Shown here: piece after piece, positions 1-5,198 of the stretch
Numbering within the stretch: the stretch's first letter is position 1
How the letters are laid out: each line of letters begins with the position of its first letter
Source: Gemmatimonadaceae bacterium
GTDB taxonomy: Bacteria > Gemmatimonadota > Gemmatimonadetes > Gemmatimonadales > Gemmatimonadaceae
Assembly: GCA_014379705.1 (NCBI GenBank)
Contig: JACMLI010000422.1
Location: 1 to 6,269, forward strand
Direction of reading: 5' to 3'
DNA length: 6,269 nt
The notes under the pieces: generated by a model
Database searches by the model: none
Seen by the model: the letters and a program-made list of their open reading frames with translations, nothing else
What the model was told of the DNA's origin: nothing
Position numbers and translations under genes: made by a program

Positions 1-644
1 CGATCGCCATACGCCCGCGCCGTCGGCGCGCCCACGCAGGGCCCGAGGCACGTGCCGATCTCGAAGCGCAGGCACCCGGGGGTGCGCGGCGGCACGGGCA
101 ACAGGTCCATCTGGTCGGCAAAACGCATCTTGCCGTCGAGCGTGCAGTCGCGGAGACCCAGCGCCGTGGAGAGTTCCCGCAACGCGTCGGCAAGATTGGC
201 CGTGCCGACAAACGGTCCGTAGTAGACGCCCCCGCGCTCCCCCGACCCTGTCCCGCGCGCCACGGTCAGGCGGGGCGCGCGGCCGCCGGTGATGCGCACG
301 AAGCCGTAGTTCCGGTCGTCGCGCTTCTGCGACACGTTGAGCCGAGGCCGCAGCGACTTGATCAGCCGCAACTCCTCGAGGAGGGACGCGAACTCGGACG
401 GGACATAGGTCCAGTCGATCTGGTGCGCCTCTCGCACGATCCGCGCCGACTTGTCCTTCGGGTACTCGCCCCTGAAGTAGGACAGCAGGCGAGTGCGCAA
501 CCGCTTGCTCTTCCCGACGTACGCCACTTCCCCGGTCTCCGTGATCATCCGGTACACGCCCGGGCGATCCTCGGCGCCGGCGCGCACGGTCGTCCGCAAC
601 TCGGCGAGCCGTGCGGCGTCGGGATCGACCTTCAACGCTGGCAT
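1..644 (-). CDS. UvrC-like GIY-YIG endonuclease, N-terminal part (cut by left edge)
   Basis: The reading frame starts at ATG 642-644 and stays open to the window edge, giving 214 visible residues. It matches the N-terminal half of UvrC, the nuclease subunit of bacterial nucleotide excision repair that incises DNA beside bulky lesions. The GIY-YIG domain shows PGVY at residues 28-31, YVGKSK at 42-47, R50 and R52, and the likely metal ligand E91 just before LIKSLRPRLNV (94-104). A YYGPF motif follows at 141-145. Four cysteines (C167, C191, C199, C203; last three spaced C-x7-C-x3-C before GPCVG) match the UvrC iron-sulfur ligands. The usual ENNLIK segment reads EELRLIK. The start lies inside the end of mutM with a 13-base overlap, so translation is probably coupled. 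The UVR, UvrC/RNase H-like and HhH regions would lie outside the window, so full-length UvrC cannot be told from a shorter Cho-like or other UvrC-like nuclease. Confidence 0.85.
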   Translation of the reverse strand, partial: MPALKVDPDAARLAELRTTVRAGAEDRPGVYRMITETGEVAYVGKSKRLRTRLLSYFRGEYPKDKSARIVREAHQIDWTYVPSEFASLLEELRLIKSLRPRLNVSQKRDDRNYGFVRITGGRAPRLTVARGTGSGERGGVYYGPFVGTANLADALRELSTALGLRDCTLDGKMRFADQMDLLPVPPRTPGCLRFEIGTCLGPCVGAPTARAYGD

Positions 645-1444
645 CGGTGACAGAAGACCGTGGACCGACCGTCGATGGCGTGCGTCTCCGTGAGCCGCGT
701 CCCACAGTGCACGCAAGGCTCGCCGCCGCGACCGTACGCCTGCAGGCTCGCCGCAAAGCCTCCGCGCTCGTTGCGCGCGTCGCGGTAGTCGCGAAAGGTG
801 GTCCCGCGCGCCTCGATCCCGGCGGTGAGGACGGACCTGAGCTCGGCGCTCAATCGCTCGGCGTCGGCGAGCGTGAGGGTCGAGGCGGCGCGCGACGGGT
901 CGACCCCGGCGCGGTGCAGCGCCTCGTTGGCGTAGATGTTTCCGACTCCGGCGATCCGACGTTGCTCCATCAGCACCTTTTTCACTGCGGCCCCCGACCC
1001 CCGAAGAATTCCCGACAATGTCGTCGCTGTAAAGCCGGGGGAAAGGGGTTCGATGCCGAGCGACCGGTCGAAGGCGTCGAGGCCGTGGTCGTCGACGAGG
1101 GTGACCGTGCCCAGGCGCCGGACGTCGCGATACACCAATCTGGAGCCATCGTGGAAACTCCAGGTGATCACGGCGTAGGCATCGGGCGTCGTCTCGTACT
1201 GGAGGGAGCCCGTGAAGCGAGGGGTCACGAGGACATGGTGGGCGCCGGAGAGGCTCATCACGACGGTCTTGGCCCTGCGCCACACCCGCAGCACCTCGAG
1301 GCCTGCCTGGCGCTCCCCGAAGCCGCTAGCGAGGGGTCCCCGCAGCACGTCCTCGCGGTGGACGCTGACTTCCTGGATGACGCGGCCGGTGAGCAGTTCC
1401 GCGAGGTCCCGGGCGATGGTCTCAGTTTCCGGCAGTTCGGGCAC
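632..1444 (-). CDS. mutM: Formamidopyrimidine-DNA glycosylase (Fpg/MutM)
   Basis: This 270-residue bifunctional glycosylase/AP lyase excises oxidised purines such as 8-oxoguanine and formamidopyrimidines in base excision repair; its length is normal for the family. The start is GTG at 1442-1444. It is fixed because the protein must begin MPELPE: Pro2 becomes the catalytic N-terminal proline, and E3 and E6 are conserved. GGAG at 1449-1452 lies 4 bases upstream. Other landmarks are K59 in RRAK, DVRR at 107-110, the helix-two-turn-helix with GVGNIYANEAL, the GTTFRDY loop, and a C-terminal zinc finger with C244, C247, C265 and C268 ending FCHRCQR. Two lesion-recognition positions differ from E. 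coli: the HLGM loop is TPRF (F77 in place of the intercalating Met) and RRFG is RRLG (L111 in place of Phe). It overlaps purD by 23 bases upstream and the UvrC-like gene by 13 bases downstream. The zinc finger and GTTFRD loop favour Fpg over Nei. Confidence 0.95.
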   Translation of the reverse strand: MPELPETETIARDLAELLTGRVIQEVSVHREDVLRGPLASGFGERQAGLEVLRVWRRAKTVVMSLSGAHHVLVTPRFTGSLQYETTPDAYAVITWSFHDGSRLVYRDVRRLGTVTLVDDHGLDAFDRSLGIEPLSPGFTATTLSGILRGSGAAVKKVLMEQRRIAGVGNIYANEALHRAGVDPSRAASTLTLADAERLSAELRSVLTAGIEARGTTFRDYRDARNERGGFAASLQAYGRGGEPCVHCGTRLTETHAIDGRSTVFCHRCQR

Positions 1445-2711
1445 GTCGCTCCATTTCTCGCCAACCGATGTCCCGCCGGAAGTGCAAGTCGGCCAACCGG
1501 ATCCGCGAGGCGTGCTCCCGACTCAACGCCGCGGCCTCCGCGAAGTCGTCTGCGACGCCGGTGACTGCGAGAACACGCCCGCCTGACGACACCAATCGGC
1601 CAGTACTGTCGCGAGCGGTGCCGGCGTGAAAGGTGACCACCCCAGGTGGAGCATCGGGAATCTCGATATCACCGCCCGTGCGCGGCGTATCCGGGTAGCC
1701 GGGAGCAGCGACTACGGTGGTGACCGCCGCGCCGTTGCCCTGACTCGCGTCTCTCGATGCTCCGAGTCCAGAGGCTGCGCTCCGCAACATGAGGTCGAAC
1801 AACTCCTCCCTCAGGACGGGGAGCACTACCTGAGTTTCGGGATCACCAAAGCGGCAGTTGTACTCAACGACCTTCGGCCCGTCGGCCGTGAGCATCATGC
1901 CGCAGTAGAGCAGCCCACGAAAAGGTGCTCCGCGTTGACGCATGGCTTGGAGCGTCGGGCCGATGACGCGGTCGGCCACGTCCTCCAAGACAGCTTGCGT
2001 CGCAATGGAAACTGGAGCGTATGCTCCCATGCCGCCGGTGTTTGGCCCGCGGTCACCCTCAAGGAGTCGCTTGTGATCTTGTGCAGGGGGGAGGAGCACG
2101 AACTCGGTGCCGTCGCACACCGCGAAGACGGAAATCTCCTCCCCGTCCATGTAATCCTCGACGAGAACCTCCGACCCCGCTGCTCCAAAGACGCCCTGCA
2201 GCATGATCTGGTCAATCGCGCGCTCGGCGTCCTCGACCGTCGGACAGATGATAACCCCCTTTCCTGCGGCCAATCCCGATGCCTTGATGACGACGGGAGC
2301 ACCTGTAAGTCGCACTGCCAGCTTGGCTTCCGCGGCATCGACGTGCCACGATGCTCCCGCTGTGGGGATGCCGTGCTCCAGCATCAACTCCTTGGAGTAC
2401 CGCTTGGAAGACTCGAGCTGCGCGGCGGCCCGCGTGGGTCCGAACGCCGCGAATCCGGATGCTGAAAGAGCGTCCACGACACCGGCAGCCAAAGGCGCCT
2501 CAGGGCCAACGAAGACGAGGTCCGGGCCAACGTCCTGGGCGAGAGCGACAACGGCCGCTGCATCGGATGGATTGATCCGAATGCAACGGCCGAGTTCTTC
2601 GATTCCAGGATTTCCCGGGGCGGCGGTCAGTTGGATGGAGGGGTTGTCAATCTTGAGCTTCCAGGCCACTGCGTGTTCGCGTCCACCGCCACCAAGGATC
2701 AGTACTTTCAC
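1422..2711 (-). CDS. purD: Phosphoribosylamine-glycine ligase (GARS)
   Basis: PurD is the cytosolic ATP-grasp ligase for the second step of de novo purine synthesis: 5-phosphoribosylamine + glycine + ATP gives glycinamide ribonucleotide. At 429 residues it is the usual full length. The N-domain opens with the GGGGREHA loop (7-14) and has VGPEAPL (68-74). The ATP-grasp region has VIKASGLAAGKGV (151-163), LVEDYMDGEEIS (193-204), the GDRGPNTGGMGAY motif (219-231) and EYNCRFGDPETQ (293-304) with probable magnesium ligands E293 and N295. The C-terminal domain has APGYP near residue 346. The start is GTG at 2709-2711; GTGA shares four bases with the stop of the protease gene, so coupled translation is likely. 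The stop lies 23 bases inside mutM. GC in sample lines is about 58-72%, on average a little below its neighbours. No purH, purN or other purine gene is visible nearby. Confidence 0.97.
   Translation of the reverse strand: MKVLILGGGGREHAVAWKLKIDNPSIQLTAAPGNPGIEELGRCIRINPSDAAAVVALAQDVGPDLVFVGPEAPLAAGVVDALSASGFAAFGPTRAAAQLESSKRYSKELMLEHGIPTAGASWHVDAAEAKLAVRLTGAPVVIKASGLAAGKGVIICPTVEDAERAIDQIMLQGVFGAAGSEVLVEDYMDGEEISVFAVCDGTEFVLLPPAQDHKRLLEGDRGPNTGGMGAYAPVSIATQAVLEDVADRVIGPTLQAMRQRGAPFRGLLYCGMMLTADGPKVVEYNCRFGDPETQVVLPVLREELFDLMLRSAASGLGASRDASQGNGAAVTTVVAAPGYPDTPRTGGDIEIPDAPPGVVTFHAGTARDSTGRLVSSGGRVLAVTGVADDFAEAAALSREHASRIRLADLHFRRDIGWREMERRARTAGN
1449..1452 (-). promoter_or_regulatory. Ribosome binding site for mutM inside purD
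   Basis: GGAG on the minus strand lies 4 bases before the GTG start of mutM. It sits within the last codons of purD, so ribosomes finishing purD would cover it. This supports the non-ATG start, which is also required by the catalytic N-terminal proline. Confidence 0.6.
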
Positions 2712-3691
2712 GTCCCAGAGGGTCCCTTGAATGCGCTGTTGAAGGCGTCCCGCGCCCGATCGAAAACATCGCTGAGCGAGTCCATGGCATCGCGCGCCTG
2801 CTGGCCGTAGTAGCCCGCGGCATCAACGTAATCATCCGTGAGCGGGGGCGTCGACGAATCCGACCGCCGGCGATATTCGCCCTGGACGATGATCTTGTCG
2901 TACTCCCCGGACTGGACCCACCGCTGCAACTCCGCGGCGCGCACCGTACCGAAGGGATGCGTGCGGAAGGCGGTGTTGATGACCTGCCAGACCTTGTCGG
3001 CAAAGTCTCCCCCGGTCTCGTACGCCGCCGCCTGCTCCAGGAACGCGTCGACCGAGATCTCGTCGTCCCCAGCGCCACCCCCCGCCATCTTGAGGAACGT
3101 CGACGCCGAGACCCTGGGGTCCTGCGTGACGAGAAGGCCGGCGCGATCGGCGGAAAGTTCGGCTTTCCGGTACCACTCCATCAGCGCGAGCTGGAAGGGC
3201 AGGAGCGCCATGCCCGCCAGGAAGGGGAGGTTCTGGATCCCGACGGTGAGGATGATGATCGCGATCGTCGTGTAGGTCGTGTGGCCACTCATGATGTGGC
3301 CGAGCTCGTGCCCGAGGATGTCGCGACGCTCGTCCTCGTTGAGCAAGCTGACCATCCCGGAGTTCAGGACGATGAACGGCTTGTCGAAGCCAACCGCCGC
3401 CGCATTCACGAGGGGGGTCTGCGAGACGTAGAGCTCGGGGACCTCCGGCCAGTCCATGGTGGCGAGGACCTCCTGGTACTGCTTCCAGAGCTTGGGCCGT
3501 TGGTTCGGCCCCACCCGGACGGCGTTGGCGAGGAACATCTGCCGGACCCCGCGTTCCCCGAAGAAGCCGGCGACCTTCCGCACGACCGTATCGAAGCCCG
3601 GAATGGACCGGAGCGTGTTGAGGGCAGCGCGATCAGCCGGGTGCTCCCAGGCCGTCGAGGAGATGTCGGTGAGAATGACGCGGTCGGCCAT
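2708..3691 (-). CDS. M48-family zinc metalloprotease, integral membrane
   Basis: This 327-residue protein belongs to the M48 (HtpX/Ste24-like) peptidases, which cleave membrane or misfolded proteins. The zinc site is HELGH at 128-132 in the context DILGHELGHIMSGHT, with the third ligand probably E178 in KAELSADRAG (177-185). A hydrophobic stretch at about 141-172 lies between them, as in HtpX, and suggests one or two membrane segments. THPFGTVRAAEL (244-255) is the conserved family motif after the active site. No signal peptide is visible. The C-terminal tail from about 275 is polar and ends in a predicted helix. I chose ATG 3689-3691 (MADRVILTD). The frame stays open to 3898, but the extra 69 residues come from the palindromic repeat and are low-complexity Q/S/P sequence. 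A Shine-Dalgarno is weak (GAG about 5 bases upstream). It is the first gene of the run into purD, overlapping it by 4 bases. The substrate is unknown; htpX is not assigned because the N-terminus differs. Confidence 0.88.
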   Translation of the reverse strand: MADRVILTDISSTAWEHPADRAALNTLRSIPGFDTVVRKVAGFFGERGVRQMFLANAVRVGPNQRPKLWKQYQEVLATMDWPEVPELYVSQTPLVNAAAVGFDKPFIVLNSGMVSLLNEDERRDILGHELGHIMSGHTTYTTIAIIILTVGIQNLPFLAGMALLPFQLALMEWYRKAELSADRAGLLVTQDPRVSASTFLKMAGGGAGDDEISVDAFLEQAAAYETGGDFADKVWQVINTAFRTHPFGTVRAAELQRWVQSGEYDKIIVQGEYRRRSDSSTPPLTDDYVDAAGYYGQQARDAMDSLSDVFDRARDAFNSAFKGPSGT

Positions 3692-3759
3692 GGGCACTCG
3701 GGGAAGGGATAGGGCCCCTACGGAGGAAGGGGGACTTGAGTTACGGGATCGAGGCTGGA
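3692..3759 (-). promoter_or_regulatory. Leader region before the protease-purD-mutM operon
   Basis: These 68 bases between the palindromic element and the protease start must hold the 5' leader, and probably the promoter, if the operon has its own. I see no convincing -35/-10 pair. A weak stem is possible between 3715-3719 (CCCCT) and 3728-3732 (AGGGG). Transcription might instead read through from the cystathionine gene upstream. Confidence 0.2.
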
Positions 3760-3944
3760 GCTGGGTCTGGTTGCTGGTTTCTAAAAGCTGGTGCTGGTGA
3801 GCTGGTTGCCTGCTGAGAGCTGGTTGCTGCTGCTTGGTGCTCGCTGGCTGCTTGACCCAGCGCTTTCCAGCACCGAGCGCCCAGCCCCAGCGAGGCAACC
3901 AGCAACGAGCACTAGCCCGTCAGAAACCAGCAACCAGCCCCAGC
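3760..3944. repeat. 185-base interrupted palindrome made of CTGGTTGC/GCAACCAG units
   Basis: The outer arms, 3760-3782 and 3922-3944, are reverse complements at 22 of 23 positions. A second perfect 11-base pair, GCTGGTTGCCT at 3801-3811 and its complement at 3893-3903, is nested inside at the same offset. The stretch between them pairs with a one-base bulge and a few mismatches. At the centre, CGCTGG (3842-3847) pairs with CCAGCG (3857-3862). All three levels are centred on about 3852, so the element can fold as one long hairpin. The core octamer CTGGTTGC occurs at 3767, 3802 and 3820 on the plus strand, and its complement at 3895 and 3930. It starts 6 bases past the stop of the cystathionine gene. 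No flanking direct repeat is visible. It could be a REP/BIME-like or MITE-like repeat, or a structured 3' end or terminator; there is no strong T-tract. Confidence 0.8.
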
Positions 3945-3949
3945 AAAGT

Positions 3950-5113
3950 CTACGAAATCGCCTGCGCGACGTCCGTAAGTAGATCCCCAATATCCTCCAC
4001 CCCCACCGAAAGCCGCACCAGCCCCTCAGTAATTCCAAGTTTCGCGCGTCGCTCAACCGGCACCGACGCATGGGTCATGGACGCCGGGTGGTTCACGAGG
4101 CTTTCCACGCCGCCGAGCGACTCCGCGATCGCGAAGACCTGGAAGCCGCCCATCACTCGTTCCGCGGCTTCGCGCGAGCCGACCTCAAACGAGATCATGC
4201 CACCAAAGCCGCACATCTGGCGACAGGCGAGGGCGTGCTGCGGGTGTGACGTGAGGCCAGGATAGAACACCTTGTCCTCTCCGAGCTTCTCGGCCAGGAA
4301 TTGGGCGATGCGGCGGCCGTTGGCATCGTGCGCGGCCATGCGAAGGTGCAGCGTCTTGGTCCCGCGGAGCACGAGCCAGGCGTCGAACGGTCCGGGAACC
4401 GCGCCAGCCGCGTTAAGCACGAACTGCAGGCGCGCCGCGAGGTCGTCGTCGCGTACGATGGCGGCGCCCCCGATCATGTCGCTGTGCCCGTTGAGGTACT
4501 TCGTCGTGGAGTGGTAGACGATGTCGGCACCGGTCTCGAGCGGGCGCTGGAAGACAGGGGTGGCAAACGTGTTGTCCACGATGAGCATCGCCTCGTGGCG
4601 CCGAGCGATCTCAGCGGCAGCGGCGAGGTCGGTCAGGTGCATCAACGGGTTCGTCGGCGTTTCCAGGATCACCCCGCGAACGTCGGGGCCCATGGCGTCT
4701 TCGAGCTGCTGCGGGTCGCGCGTGTCGACGTAGGTGAACTTGAGCCCGAAGTTGACCAGGATCCGGTCGAAAAGCCGGGGCGTTCCGCCATACATGTTGT
4801 CGGCGCACACGATGCGATCACCCGACTTGAACAGCTTCATGATCGCATCGAGGCACCCCATGCCGCTGGCGAAGGCAAAGCCGTGCACACCGCCTTCGAG
4901 GGCCGCCAGGTTCCGCTCGAGCGCCTCACGCGTCGGGTTTTTGCCCCGGGCATACTCATATCCCTTGTTTCGCCCGAGTCCGTCCTGCGCGTATGTTGAC
5001 GTCTGGTAGATCGGTACCATGATCGCACCAGATGTGGGGTCGGGCCGCTGTCCCGCATGAATGGCTCTCGTTCCGAGAGCGTATTGGAGATCGGTGTCGA
5101 AGATTCGCGACAT
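3950..5113 (-). CDS. PLP-dependent cystathionine gamma-lyase / gamma-synthase
   Basis: This 387-residue cytosolic enzyme belongs to the Cys/Met-metabolism PLP family, which interconverts homocysteine, cystathionine and cysteine. Landmarks are Y54 and R56 in YEYARGKNPTR (phosphate contacts from the partner subunit), SGM at 83-85, Y108 in NMYGGT (ring stacking), ETPTNP at 141-146, D170 (pyridine nitrogen) and the Schiff-base lysine K195 in HSTTKYLNGHSD. ESLGGVESL, HPASMTHAS and GLVRLSVGVED near the C-terminus are typical of the CGL/CGS branch. The GPFDAWLVLRGTKTLHLRM and FYPGLTSHPQH segments look closest to cystathionine gamma-lyases, but lyase (mccB/CGL) and synthase (metB) cannot be separated by eye, so no symbol is given. 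I chose ATG 5111-5113 (MSRIFDTDL) because family homology begins there. The frame stays open to 5743, but that part lies opposite the divergent regulator. No clear Shine-Dalgarno precedes the start. The stop at 3950 is followed at once by the palindromic element. Confidence 0.93.
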   Translation of the reverse strand: MSRIFDTDLQYALGTRAIHAGQRPDPTSGAIMVPIYQTSTYAQDGLGRNKGYEYARGKNPTREALERNLAALEGGVHGFAFASGMGCLDAIMKLFKSGDRIVCADNMYGGTPRLFDRILVNFGLKFTYVDTRDPQQLEDAMGPDVRGVILETPTNPLMHLTDLAAAAEIARRHEAMLIVDNTFATPVFQRPLETGADIVYHSTTKYLNGHSDMIGGAAIVRDDDLAARLQFVLNAAGAVPGPFDAWLVLRGTKTLHLRMAAHDANGRRIAQFLAEKLGEDKVFYPGLTSHPQHALACRQMCGFGGMISFEVGSREAAERVMGGFQVFAIAESLGGVESLVNHPASMTHASVPVERRAKLGITEGLVRLSVGVEDIGDLLTDVAQAIS

Positions 5114-5194
5114 GCGCCATAGGTGGGATGTGCTACAGAAGATAACCCGCGCCGGGGAGGGGATGATGCTGGGCTCCGGGTTCCGGGTCGCGCG
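5114..5194. promoter_or_regulatory. Divergent intergenic region between the cystathionine enzyme and the regulator
   Basis: These 81 bases separate two start codons that face away from each other, so promoters for both genes should lie here or within the opposite coding starts. I cannot identify a confident -35/-10 pair in either direction. The region is too short for a SAM riboswitch ahead of the cystathionine gene, and no such fold is visible. A small dyad, TGTGCTACA at 5129-5137, is too short to call an operator. Confidence 0.4.
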
Positions 5195-5198
5195 ATGA
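5154..5198 (+). promoter_or_regulatory. Shine-Dalgarno and mini-ORF leader coupled to the response regulator
   Basis: GGGGAGGGG at 5154-5162 contains GGAGG at 5156-5160, which is 5 bases before ATG 5166. From that ATG (or the adjacent ATG at 5163) a short frame encodes MLGSGFRVAR and stops with TGA at 5196-5198. That stop overlaps the regulator's ATG at 5195-5197 as ATGA. The regulator has no Shine-Dalgarno of its own in the usual window. The arrangement suggests that ribosomes translate the mini-ORF and restart on the regulator. The peptide has no recognisable function; chance is possible in a 33-base frame. Confidence 0.35.

Noticed and set aside
611..1564. 317-codon plus-strand open frame over mutM
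   Set aside because: It is antisense to a clearly recognised gene and has no recognisable motifs.
1626..2465. 279-codon plus-strand open frame over purD
   Set aside because: It is antisense to the full-length purD and has no domain-like features.
2957..3712. 251-codon plus-strand open frame over the protease
   Set aside because: It is a shadow of the M48 gene; its charged, repetitive composition reflects the complement of GC-rich codons.
3692..3898. 69-residue N-terminal extension of the M48 protease frame
   Set aside because: It is translated from the palindromic repeat and leader, is low-complexity Q/S/P-rich sequence, and precedes a natural ATG start at 3691 where family-like sequence begins.
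3760..3944. CRISPR array or tandem repeat array
   Set aside because: The repeated 8-mers occur in both orientations at irregular spacing, with no spacer-repeat periodicity; palindrome is the better description.
5129..5137. TGTGCTACA dyad as an operator
   Set aside because: Only three base pairs per arm in a divergent promoter region; expected by chance.
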